Positions 35,200 to 46,744 are shown, counted from the first letter of the stretch. The stretch is 64,000 nucleotides of DNA from Alnus glutinosa (GCF_958979055.1 NC_084892.1:2993501-3057500); one strand, 5' to 3'. Program-made: numbers and translations. Notes: generated from the sequence alone by a model not told the origin.

Positions 35200-35422
35200 T
35201 CTTTTCAAACAAGTCAAAGCCTATAATTGCAAGAAGCTCAAGCGATTACCTTACTGTGAATCAACTTGTGTAGTGCCCCAGGACATAAAATTATAGCAAT
35301 TACCTGCCCCTTAACTCTCCTAAATTTACTTTTATCAGCACCATTTCATCCTCCATGCTTTCCCATTTCGCACCATATATAAATAAATAAATAGCCAATG
35401 CAAGATGGGCGAGAGATCTTAC
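34391..35422. other. Unassigned DNA between the PPR and SR-protein fragments
   Basis: AT-rich. Includes a GA microsatellite (35167-35198). The frame at 34829-35017 is not recognised. The next exon expected for the SR-protein fragment was not found here. Confidence 0.5.
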
Positions 35423-35528
35423 CAGACTTCATATCCACTCTCTCAACCTTCCCATTTCTACTGAAAAGCCGGTCCAGATCAGATGGTTGTGCGTCATACT
35501 CAAAATCTCCACAGAAGATGGGCTTCAT
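35423..35528 (-). pseudogene. First coding exon of an RS40/RS41/RS31-type SR splicing factor (fragment)
   Basis: From ATG 35528 the minus strand encodes [19 protein letters not shown] and [17 protein letters not shown], the first half of RRM1 of the plant RS subfamily, ending at a normal donor (TCTG then GTAAGATCT) exactly where the family has its first coding intron. An acceptor-like TCGCAG lies 5 bp before the ATG, also as in the family. The following exon (FAFVYMED... in real genes) is not seen downstream, so this is a gene fragment, although only a search of the whole genome could exclude a rearranged gene. Confidence 0.82.
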
Positions 35529-36211
35529 TTTTCCTGCGACACTATAAGAAAGCACCATCATGATTTGATATATCTTGGACTCAGTAAGAAGTAAACTTGG
35601 TCAAGCAACTGAAATTCGTGCAGTTAACTGAAAGTAAGCATGACCACAGCATAATAACCCAGGGAATATCGTCTGCACATAAAATGCAAGTCAACTTATA
35701 TATAATATGCTTATAACAGGATGCCATCTAAAACTACACAGATTGAGAGTTGAGAGTGGAAATTATGGCTCTTTTCAGAAAATGAAAATGAAAAAGAAAA
35801 AAAAAAAAGAAAAAAGAAGAAACTAAAACCAGGGTAATTATATTTTCTTTTCCAATTGACCAAAATTTTTACAAGTCAAGCTTGTAGTAACCCATAATTC
35901 AACAGAGAAAAACCCATAAATCCACCCATCAGTATGCAACAACCTCAAATTTGTAAATGCTTTCTCGAAATAAACCAAAATATTCAACTTAACACATTAG
36001 GAGTCACTGCCCGCAGTCAAGGAGTAACAAAACACATTCAGATTGAATGAGGCTCATACACCAAAATTAGTTTGTGTCTAGGGTGTGAATACTATGTTTG
36101 TTAATGGTTACCCGAATATTCCCCATTTACCCCTACTCCTTTTCCTGAGTTTTCTCACCAATCAAACAAAATCCAAATAAAACACACCCAAATAAAACGA
36201 AATCCAGAGCC

Positions 36212-36596
36212 TGTAAAGGATATAATAGTATAAGGGATATAATTGTAATAGTCAGACTTTAGACTTTTGTTAGTTAGATAGTTGGGCTTTTGTTAGTTAG
36301 TTAACAGACGTAGGCTAAGAGTATAAAAGCCCAATGTATGAGAAAGAAAGGTTATCGAAAGTGTTAAAAGTATTTTCTTAGAATTGTAGTTCTTGGAGCT
36401 TTTGGGTTGAGCTCGAATCACCCATTCTTCTTGGAGCATGATTAAGCTCAAATTAGTCAACTTTTTATCAATGTCAATATACAGTTTATCCATTCCATTC
36501 TTTCATTCTACAAATCCATCAATATCCATTCCAATTTTATATCCATTTACATCTATCTCATAGAAAATATCCTAAGAAACAAGAAAGTACATTACA
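36212..36596 (+). repeat. Left LTR of the gag-only element (385 bp)
   Basis: Shares with the right LTR GGATATAATAGTATAAGGG-like text, AACAGACGTAGGCTAAGAG, TATAAAAGC (TATA box) and TATACAGTTTATCCATTCC. Confidence 0.9.
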
Positions 36597-37827
36597 AGTG
36601 GTATCAAAGCCCTACGGTCCTACCATGGCAGAAGAGTATCAAATTTTCTTCAAGACGTATCTAGTCCGAAACAGAGAAGTCAGCTTGATCAAAATGAAGT
36701 TTCCAACCTTCACAGGTAAAAATCCGAATTCATGGCTTCTTATGGCAAACCAGTTCTTTAATTTTTATCGGATTCCAGTTAGGGACCGAATTCCGATTGT
36801 TGGATATCATATGAAGGGAGAAGCTGACATTTGGCTTACGAACCTTGAACGGTTTGGGATGATTGGGAGTTGGGAATCATTTGTGGGAAAATTGAAGTAC
36901 CACTTTCGAAAGGAAATGCAAGAAGAAGAGGATGCAAACCAAAAAGTGCAGCAACAGATTTTACGAAGGAGGCAAATTGATGAGGAATTACGCCAGGCGA
37001 TGGAGAAATTGCGTGAGTGCTTCAGCAAAGGGGACAATTGTGTTGCGAGTTTGCAAGATGTTGCACAAGAAGAAGGGTATGAAGACGAACAGTTAGAACA
37101 TTTTGGGGAGAAAAATCAAGAAACAAGAAATTGTGCGAAAAATCAAGAGACAAGAAATGAGAAACTCAAGAACGTAAATGTAAATTCCGAGACCCAAGCG
37201 GAATCAGTTGAAGAGGAAATTCAAGAACCGAAAGAAGAACAAGAATCAATGGAACAAAGAGAAATAGAGGATTTTCAAGAACCTGAAATTTTGGAAGAAG
37301 GCAGAAACATATTATCTGAAGAAATAAAGACAATTGAAAAGTTAGAAGTTTTTGGTGTTCCGGAATATCTTCAAGACCCTGAAGAGAACGCACATGTGGC
37401 TTCCGATTCTCAAATGGAATCCGTGGAAGAAGAACTTCAAGAACAAAAAAAGATCAAGACCATACCTAGGCCGTTAAGGCTTGAAACATTCGAGGGCGTC
37501 GACGATCAAACGGCGGCAAGCTTCGATGAAGTTGGTTCCGAAATTAGGGTCAAGATTTCCACGGAGGTGCAATTGAAGACCTTCGGCAATCAGCGTCGCG
37601 TTGATTTTGTGACCAAAGGTGAAATTGAAGATTTGTTGGAGCACAATGTTGGAATATTTTTTCCAAAGAGGGAGATACCTTATGATGCGGCTAAGGTGTT
37701 TGATAAAAAGCTGAAAATAAAGTTGATTACTGGTGTCTTCTTCTTTTGGAGTGGCAGATGGAGCTTTGATCCAGGTGTGAAATCCTTTTTCCTTAGGTGC
37801 GGCTGCTGGATTTTTAATCCCGGCAAG

Positions 37828-38590
37828 TAGGGCTGTATTCGAGCCGAGTCGAATCGAGTATTGAATGTTCAAGCTCGGCTCATTTAATTTTATTTCGAAC
37901 ACGAGTCGAATTCGAATTTATCATCGAACGAAATATTCTGTTCAAGCTTGGCTCGTTTAATTTTATTTCGAATACGAGTCGAGCTCGATCTTATCACGAG
38001 CTGCTCAATTAACTTATTCATTTCTTATATAAAGTAAATATCATGATTGTTTATATTTTCATAAATCCATATTAATCATTAATTAATCAAGTCTTATTAA
38101 AATTTTATCATCTGAGTTCATTAAATAAATTAACTTGAATCTTAAATAATATAATCTCGAGTTTATATGTATGTATATAAATTTATTATGCACATACACA
38201 AATTACATGTGTGCACACAAACACATATAACCACACATACTCACAAACACACTTATGTACACACAAATCTATAAAATTAAACTCACAACAATAATTCAAG
38301 CTATATCTATCATATTTGGATGATGATTCATTTTTACTTAAGATGTTCTTATTACAAAATTAAAATAATACTAAGAAAAAATTGTAAAAATGAAGTTATG
38401 CGAGTTTATACAAGCTTATCCGAGTCTATCCGAATCGAGCCGAGTTTATACGAGTATGTCTCGTTTAATATTCGAATATATTATTGTGTTCACGAACGGC
38501 TCATTTATTATTCAAGCCGAGACCGAATCGAGTTTAACCGAACCGAATCGAGCCGAGCTGACGAGTGGCCGAGCTCATCTTACACCCCTA
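37828..38590. mobile_element. hAT-type element nested in the gag-only retrotransposon, 763 bp
   Basis: Begins TAGGGCTGTATTCGAGCC, ends TCATCTTACACCCCTA and is flanked by a perfect 8-bp duplication CCGGCAAG (37820-37827, 38591-38598). Both ends carry GAGCCGAGTCGAATCGAG-like repeats in opposite orientation. No transposase is seen. Confidence 0.92.
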
Positions 38591-39281
38591 CCGGCAAGAC
38601 ATATTTCTATCCTGAAGATAGGAATCCCAGCTGGAATCAGGAGCTGACTTGGTGGCGAGGAATGAAGCAGAAGACTGCGATTCTCATTTTGAGCTCCTGT
38701 GTGTTCCAGTACTTGACTGAGAATGGTGTGATTTTTGTTATGTGGAAGCATAGATGGCGTTGGAAATTTTTCACATTCGATTCTACCACTGGCTTTACAA
38801 TCTCTTGTACCGGATGATTTTGCATGCACAGTTTAAGAGGCTCACGTTGGAAGCAGATGAAGAAGATGAAGGTTGGGTGTTTAACATGGAGCAGTGTGTG
38901 AAAGCCAGAAAAGTGATGTGAAATTGCAAGTTGCGATGGCTCTTGGGAAATGAGGAATAGAAGTTAGCCTTGAGCAGTGTGTGTGTCAAGTGATCTGTTG
39001 GGCAGTAAAGGTGTTCAGATGTTGGGCAGTGTAGCGACGTGCATGAGTATGAGTAGATGGCAACAGAAGTAAAAATGAACACTTGGCAGGGGTACCAGTA
39101 CGTTGAAGTTGGGATTTAGCTAAGCATTAGAGAATTCTAGAAGAAGTGGTTTTTGGGAAATGTTCCACTCTTCGTTCAATTGAGCATGGCTATTAACGGG
39201 CTGATTATAATTAGCAAAAGGACCGACCGGGTATTTTTCTTTTCACCCCGCATCTTGCCCACAAGATGCTTTGAAGGAGTG

Positions 39282-39642
39282 TGTAGCGTAAAGGATAGAA
39301 TAGTATAAGGGATATATATAATTGTAATAGTCAAACTTTAGACTTTTGTATAGTTAGTTAACAGACGTAGGCTAAGAGTATAAAAGCTCAATGTATGAGA
39401 AAGAAAGGTTATCGATTGTGTAAGGGAATTCTCAGAATTGTGTAGTTCTTGGAGTGGGTGAGCTCGAATCATCATTCTTGGAGCCCGACTAAGCTCGAAT
39501 TAGTCAACCTTTTATCAATTTCAATATACAGTTTATCCATTCCATTCTTTCATTCTACAAATCCATCAATATCCATTCCAATTTCATATCCATTTCCATC
39601 TAAATCATAGAAAATATTCTATAAACAAGAAAGCACATTACA
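39282..39642 (+). repeat. Right LTR of the gag-only element (361 bp)
   Basis: Parallels the left LTR over its full length with numerous substitutions and small indels, and ends CACATTACA directly before the target duplication GAGCC. Confidence 0.9.
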
Positions 39643-39647
39643 GAGCC

Positions 39648-40584
39648 CTAATGTATAAGTACCATAGTAGCACAAACAAAAATCTTAAAAATGAACTATA
39701 ATGAAATAAGCACACATGCACACAGACAGATAGAGAGACAGCGACAGCGACAGAGACGAACGGAGAGACAAGAACCTGAGGGAGAATGCGGCGAAGGTAG
39801 TCGAAGATCCAGAAACCATAAATTCTGCAGAGAAAAGCGTTTTCAAAACCGAACAACATTAATATCTACGTCTATCTCTCTCTCTCGCTGCGGAATAGGG
39901 ACGCCGGATTTTCAAGCAAAAATTCAGCTCTCTGGCTCTACATACGAATGGATATGAAGGGCCTCCAACTCTCTGAGCAAAGATTTTCATCTCCATCCCC
40001 TGGCCGTCGCGATTTGTGGATGGATTTGGTTGCCAAATCGTCCTTCGGTATGGTTGGTGTCAGAGGAGAAAGGAAAAATTGAGAGAAATTTGTAAAATTT
40101 TTAAGACCAGTCGAAGAAGCAAGAAGAAGATGCTGGAAGCAGAAGAAAGGAGACGTGAAATACCTAAAAAACCAAGAAAATATCAGATTTGTATGAAAAC
40201 GAATAACGGCAAAATTGTAAACACGGGCGGAACGAAAAGACCAAATACTCCTTAAAAAAACGCGGCTCTTTACAAACTCAAATGGCAAATCGGTAATTGA
40301 AAGTGAAAGACAAAATAACCCAGTAAATTTTTCTGCCATCCGAAGGGTAAACAAGAGCAACATAGTAATTTCCACAATCTAAGAAGATGTTGAAAGACAA
40401 AAATAACCCTGCCTATTTAGGTCTAATAAGGAACGAGAAGGGCAAAATCGTAAAACCGCACCATAAAGGAAAAAACACTGTACTCACGTTCAAAGAAAAA
40501 TCACTGTGCAGGCCTCTTTCACACTTTTTATAATTCTCTAAAGTATATATATATTTAAATAAAAAAAAAATTTAAAAAAAAAAA
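39648..40584 (-). other. Unassigned DNA, possibly the leader region of the SR-protein fragment
   Basis: On the minus strand there are CT-rich leader-like tracts (39869-39890) and no supported coding frame. Since the RS-type exon at 35423 has a leader-intron acceptor, this stretch could be its 5' leader, separated by the LTR element. That is inference from order and strand only. Confidence 0.3.
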
Positions 40585-40876
40585 GGGAAAAAGAGGTTTG
40601 AGACATAATTTCCTTAATTATTTACCAAAAAATAAAAAATAACAGTCAAGAGTATCATATGAGTATCCATGTGCTATAAAGCATAGTTCCCATCATGTAT
40701 ATAGTCCTCCACACCCTTACACGAAAAGAAGCCGGTACATATTTGACACGTCAGATAAAGTCAACAAAAATAATGTCACGTGATAGCCACGTGAGATCCT
40801 TCTTATTTGGCATCCATTGATTCGTTCACAGAGACTGAAAGCGTAGAAAAGCTCGCACCTGATTCTTACGGATTCA

Positions 40877-40882
40877 CACGTG
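40877..40882. promoter_or_regulatory. G-box CACGTG upstream of F-box copy 4
   Basis: Same context (GATTCACACGTGTTGCC) as in copies 1 and 3, 122 bp before exon 1. Additional CACGTG words are at 40777-40782 and 40787-40792. Confidence 0.55.
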
Positions 40883-41003
40883 TTGCCACCACCACTTCCA
40901 CATACACACACTCTCTCTCTCGCTCTCTCTCTCTCTAGTCTCTGAACTTTCTCTCTAAAGTCTCTCTCTGTCTAAGCAGAAGCAGCTTCATTTAGTTCTC
41001 ACA

Positions 41004-41713
41004 ATGGCTGGGAAAAAGAGAAGGAAGCTGAAATCGTAAGATTTTTATTTTTTAGATTTAATATTTTGCCTAAAGTCAAATTGAATTGTAATGAATTTTT
41101 TTTCTCCCTTTTGAACAGTTTACTTGCTTGTAGTTAAGGATGTGCAACATGATGTTAGGGTTTAAGGGATCAGTTTGAGGTTTATGTGGGGATACCCAAT
41201 GTGTTTTAGCAACAATTATTGGTCTGAATTGTTCAAATTTGGAGTTAAGTCAGAAACTTTTGATGGGTTTGTCAACTGGGTCTTAATCTGTGGCTATGAA
41301 TGGTTCTGGGGTTTTGCAGATTAGATCAAACTAAGGTTTGTGATGGATACCGATGTGATTTACAATAATCATGAATATTAAGTGTTGAAATTCAGAGTCA
41401 AATTGAAAACTTTGTTGGGTTTTTTCATACGGGTTTAATCTGTGGCTATATTAAGGTAATAGATTTTTGGGTTTTAGTCTAATCTACAAGTGTTTTGGAT
41501 AAGAAATGAAGGGCCTATAACAAATTAAAAAGAAGAAAAATGAAGGGGCGAGTTCTTATCATAGCTTTGAATTGTATGCAATTTAGTAGCCCTTTAAGGG
41601 TGGTTGTCAATTGATTGCATTTCAAGCTTTTGTTGTTGGAGATCCAATCTGCTACAGATCATTGACTTCCTTTTTACTCTATGTGTGGTTTTTTCTTTTG
41701 AATTTTTTTTTTT

Positions 41714-41744
<31 letters not shown>

Positions 41745-43105
41745 GTGCATTCAATCAAATCTGGATCACTAATAAGAAATGAGTTTCAGATAAGTGCATA
41801 ATGTGCAATTTTTGGGGTTTCTTTAACTGTTTGCAATCTGAGCACTATAGGTCTTTAGTTTCACCTTTTAAGATTTTTCAGGAGTTCCAAGCTGTGTCTT
41901 GCGTTACATTTCTTGTAGCATTCTGTTGTTCACTATGGCATTTCAAGCTCATTATTGGTTCTATTTGACTGTTTTATACTAGAACTTATGGGGGTTTCAT
42001 GTATAGGTTAGCCGAAACGGTCACTGAAAATAAAAGAATGACAATGAAAGAGAAGAAAGAGAAATTGGAGCTGCAGACTTGGTCTGACCTTCCCACAGAA
42101 CTCTTGGAATTGATTATCTCCCGTCTAACCCTTGAGGAAAACGTTCGTGCCTCCGTTGTTTGCAAGAGATGGCACTCAGTTTCAATCTCTGTCCGGGTAG
42201 TAAATCAATCACCATGGCTTATGTACTTCCCAAAGTATGGTAACTTGTATGAATTTTATGACCCGTCACTCCGCAGGACACATTCCATTGAGCTGCCCGA
42301 GTTGAATGGGTCTAGGGTTTGCTACACTAAAGATGGCTGGTTGTTGCTATACAGACCCAGATCTCATCGCATGTTCTTCTTTAATCCTTTTACTCGCGAA
42401 GTGATTAAATTGCCCAGGTTTGAGTTGACTTATCAGATTGTTGCCTTCTCTTGTGCCCCAACATCTAGCAGCTGCATGCTTCTTACGGTTAAGCACATCA
42501 GCCCCACAATTGTTGCTGTTAGCACTTGCCATCCTGGGGCAACAGAGTGGGTTACTGTTAATTACCAAAATCGTTTGCCCTTTGTTAGTAGTATTTGGAA
42601 TAAGTTTGTTTTCTGCAATGGACTTTTCTATTGTCTGAGTCTCACTGGTTGGCTAGGGGTCTTTGACCCACTGCAACGTACTTGGAATGTTCTTGCTGTG
42701 CCTCCACCCAAATGCCCTGAGAATTTTTTTGCCAAAAATTGGTGGAAGGGAAAATTTATGGCAGAGCATGAAGGAGAAATATTAGTTATTTATACTTGTG
42801 CTAGTGAAAACCCTATTATGTTTAAGCTGGATCGGAGAAACATGGTATGGGAAGAGATGAAAACCCTTGATGGTGTCACACTTTTTGCGAGTTTCTTGTC
42901 GTCTCATTCCAGAACTGACCTTTCTGGACTGATGAGAAACAGTGTCTACTTCCCTAAAGTTCGTTTCTATGGGAAGCGTTGCATATCATACTCTTTCGAC
43001 AGTTGTAGATACTATCCGCGTAAGCAGTGTCATGACTGGGGAGATCAAGATCCTTTTGAAAATATCTGGATTGAACCGCCCCAAGACTTCACAAGCTTCA
43101 CCTGA
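41004..43105 (+). CDS. F-box protein with DUF295 beta-propeller, copy 4 (two exons, 376 aa)
   Basis: Proposed model: exon 1 41004-41035 (MAGKKRRKLK plus two bases), intron 41036-42006 (GTAAG...ATAG, 971 bp), exon 2 42007-43105; the join is in frame (1131 nt) and gives the basic N-terminus MAGKKRRKLKSLAETVTE with a KKRRK nuclear-localisation motif. The F-box (WSDLPTELLELIISRLTLEE...CKRWHSV, about residues 36-76) would bind SKP1/ASK. The propeller (GWLLLYRPRSHRMFFFNPF, GWLGVFDPLQRTWNVL, FKLDRRNMVWEEMKTL) fits DUF295/KIB proteins, plant F-box substrate adaptors. It ends IWIEPPQDFTSFT. It is intact and the best candidate for the functional founder, since its 3' flank also matches the truncated copy at 16148. 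Substrate unknown. Confidence 0.92.
41703..41745. repeat. T21-G22 homopolymer junction in the intron of F-box copy 4
   Basis: 21 T followed directly by 22 G, at the same intron position as the T24G13 tract of copy 3. Confidence 0.93.
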
Positions 43106-44616
43106 AGAAATCTAGTTGCAGAAGTATGGTCTAGTTGAACATTTAGAAATTTTTTATTAATATGTTTAGCTGTAACTGCATTTGATGGAATGTTATATTG
43201 CTTAGATTTCTGTATAACTAGTTTCCCCACAAAGTGACTTTGTTATACTTCTAGAAGAACTAATGTTGGACTTCTGTTTTCTTTTATCGTAAGTGTCTGT
43301 CAGGTGCAAAATGTTGCCAGATAGTAGTATGTATTAGATTTTCTCTTTTAATTCTTAAAACTTCTGATTGAAATAATTTCTGAATTGTTACTTACATATA
43401 AAATAGAGTTTACATGGTGATATAATACGTGAAGCTGTTGTGCACATGTTGACTTTCTGTGTTTGTAGATTACATGATATCTTTGCCTTTTTGAGATTTT
43501 TTGCGATCTCCAAAGTGGGTCTCATGGTAGTGAGTATGCTGCCCATAATCTCATTCTAGTCACAAATGAGAAGTTTTTTCTTCAGGCTTTACTTTATTAT
43601 CATATGCATGAATTTTACAAAGAAAGAACGAAGAGTGGAGAAGAGTGAGGATCAACTGGAATATTTTAGAATTGGGATGAGAGAACCTCAGTGCATATGA
43701 ACAGAATGGACAGCATACTGCAATATGCTAATCTGTCTAGCCTCTAGGCAACTTACTTATTAACCATGCAGACAGTTTCCTCCAAACAGGGTTAGAATTT
43801 TCTTTTCCAACTCAGGCTATAAAATTGTCACGTGAGATGCACATATTTTTTTAATAGAGTTTTCTCCAAGTTTGTTAACGTCTTTTTCAATTAAAAAATA
43901 TATATATACTTCTCATATGCTCAAAAAACATATAGCAATTTTATAAATTGGATCGGAAGAAAACTCTATCATAAGCATAAACGTCGTATTAAAAGAATTA
44001 ATCTGTGTTTCATTTTGTGTCTTTGAGTGCTGATCAGGTAATCAAACTTTTGAAGCTAACACTGTTTTGTTTTTGTTTTCCAGGATGTATGTCCTGTACA
44101 TGGCTCTATTTTACCTGTCCTTAATAGTCTCATACTACAAAGAAAAAAAAAGTGGTGAACAACACTGGAAAAAAGAAACAAAAAAATAAAAAATAAAAAA
44201 AAATTAAGGGTTGATTGGCAGTGTGACATCAGTAAAATATGATAAAAATGAAATAAAATTGTAGTGTATAGCATTGCTCATTTTAATTACTCTCTAAAAG
44301 TTGAAAAACTGTTTAACTTTATGCACTTAAGCAAGAGAAAATGTATATTATCTTGCATTGGCTCTTTCTCTGTTAATGCAATAAAGAACCAAATTTAATT
44401 TTTCTCCTTGAATACTGAGTGTATTACTGCTCGGCCCCATTTTTGGGATTTTTCAATAAATTTTGTAATCATAGAAAAATAATAATTAAAAAAAAAAAAA
44501 AAAAAGAGCCACACTCAATGGCTGTCTAATCGCAATCCCTCCATAATCATTTATCGTGTAGTTTACAGGGTCCAATCCAAGATGAATTTTGTTTTATATA
44601 TATATATATATATATA

Positions 44617-44783
44617 GGGTAGTGATTGGGGAGAGGCACTTGACCGGCTTTCTCCCCACACTTTTGAATAAATAAACCCACTTTATTGTAGAAAAAAAAA
44701 AAAATCAGTTTTGGAATAAAATGAATTTGTTTATTCAAAAGTGAGGGGAGAAAGCCGGTCAAGTGCTTCCCCCCAATCATTCC

Positions 44784-44785
<2 letters not shown>
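44617..44785. mobile_element. Foldback MITE inside a TA microsatellite, 169 bp
   Basis: Left arm GGGTAGTGATTGGGGAGAGG and right arm (complement of GGGGAATGATTGGGGGGAAG) extend about 55 bp each, through CACTTGACCGGCTTTCTCCCC, around an A-rich loop. TA repeats stand on both sides, so a TA target duplication (mariner/Stowaway style) is likely but cannot be distinguished from the repeat. Confidence 0.75.
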
Positions 44786-44818
<33 letters not shown>

Positions 44819-45049
44819 TCAAGTTCAAGTCATTTATCCTCACATCCCACTAAACAAATTAACCTTTTAGCTAATCTAGCTAGATCCACAGCAAAAAAAA
44901 GTTACTAAAAAACTCCCTGCTTTGGAGAGGTTTTTTGCAAAATGCTACAATATTCAATAAATTTGTACATTTTTATTTCCCATTCTCTCTCCTCTCAAAT
45001 AGAAATTGGATTACACTTGATTGCTTGATTCTAATATTCTATTCAATCG

Positions 45050-45183
<134 letters not shown>

Positions 45184-45476
45184 AGTTACAAAATAATATT
45201 AATACCCTCTACTCTCGTATCCTAGCTCATAACGGGATGTGCTTCAAATGCCAATAAAAAGTAACCCATCTATATAAGTATTTAACATAAAAAAAAATTG
45301 CCAAGTAAAATGCATCCCAAGTTGAAATATCCTATAACCCTAAGTTATAACCAAAATCATTTTTATTTGGCATCAACTTGAAACCACATGAATCTAAAGC
45401 ATCTTTTACTAAGATCAATGTAGTTGAATGTGAGCTTTTATTGGACAAATTTACTAAATTTTAAAGAGTCAAATGT

Positions 45477-46744
45477 CAGGGCCGGCTCTATATATTTTAA
45501 TGTCTAAGGCAATAATTTTAATTGGAGCCTTTTTTATATAAATATAAATATAATTTATTTTAATTTTTATATTATATTTTAATTTAAAAATTATTTTTAT
45601 AGCTTTTAAAATTTAATATTATATTGCTAGTATCAAATCTATATAATTTATTTTTAGTTTCAGTTAATTTGTTTATTCTTCTATTTTTTACAGTTTTTTT
45701 ATATATTCAATTGCATATTTCTAGCAAACAGTTATAACAAAAATTATTTATAAAAAAAAAAAAATATATCCATAATATAAAATTAAAATAAAAGAAGAAT
45801 AGAACCTTTATAAAAGATCTTTTTCAACTTCTTAAGATCATCTAATTTCCTCAACCTATAAAAGCAAAGACAAAAAAAATATATATATATTTTGTTAAAC
45901 AATTTTATTATTCAAAATAAATTTATAGTATTTTCTATTGATGATTGAGAATTTTTTCAAACTTATCTTGCATCGAGAGGGACAACACAAGTGATCTACT
46001 TAAAATTTTATTTTTGTCTAAAATAAAACCTGAAATAAGAGAAGAAAACATAAAAAAAGTAAAGCCTAAATTATCACGACAATGACCAAAGAAAAAAAAA
46101 AAAAACCAAGAAAAAAGGGAACATGTGGCACATCCACACGTTCTTGGTGAAAAAAAGAAAAAAAAAATTAGAAAAAGAGTTATACAACCAAAAAGTAAAG
46201 CCCAAGTGTACAGTGCTGACTGCATCTCATGTGTCATGATGATGTGACACCCCACATCATGACACATGACGCAACTCTTATTGTCTTGACTCTTCTCTCG
46301 CACGGCAGCCACTCCACATTCATACTCTCAGCTCTCTCTCTCTCTCTCTCTCTCTCTTTATATTCTATTTCTCTTCTTCTTCAAGAGAAGAAGTGGTGGA
46401 AAAGAAGAAAGAAAAAGAAGGATAAGGGGTTCTATGAAGGGGGACCATGATCGCATCTGAGGCTTAATTTTTTATTTATTTTTTTCTTTCTATAATTTAT
46501 GGGGTCTTGTTATTTCTTTTGTGAAAATAGTTGCAGAGGCCTTATTTAATATTTTTTTTGGGCCTTATTATTTCTTTTGTGAAGATAGTTGAGAGACCTT
46601 TTTTTTTTGGGGGGGGGGGGCTTATTCATTCTTTTGTAAAGAAAGTTGCAGAGGCCTTATTTAATTTAATTTTTAATTTTTTTTTTCTTATAAACCTATT
46701 TTTTTGGGGCCTTAGGCGGCCGCCTAGTGGAAGAGCCAGCCCTG
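45477..46744. mobile_element. hAT-like element, 1268 bp, degraded
   Basis: Ends CAGGGCCGGCTCT and AGAGCCAGCCCTG are inverted repeats. Flanks TCAAATGT (45469-45476) and CCGAATGT (46745-46752) agree at 6 of 8 positions, as expected for an old 8-bp duplication. Subterminal text repeats GGCCTTA(TT) words on the right. The interior contains a palindrome at 46227-46270 (CATGTGTCATGATGATGTG and its complement) and a CT microsatellite (46329-46357). No transposase. Confidence 0.75.

Larger units (their letters stand above)
36212..39642 (+). mobile_element. Gag-only, non-autonomous LTR retrotransposon (TR-GAG-like fossil) with a nested hAT element
   Basis: Two matching LTRs (36212-36596, 39282-39642; TGTA...TTACA) are flanked by the 5-bp target duplication GAGCC (36207-36211, 39643-39647). 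Directly inside the left LTR is TGGTATCAAAGCC (36599-36611), an initiator-Met tRNA primer site. The only coding part is a gag-like frame from about 36625, with FTGKNPNSWLLMANQFFNFY, YHMKGEADIWL and WESFVGKLKYHFRKE, followed by a Glu-rich coiled-coil-like region. No protease, reverse transcriptase or integrase was seen. A hAT element at 37828-38590 interrupts it. The LTRs differ at many sites, so the element is not young; it is broken at least by that insertion. Confidence 0.9.
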
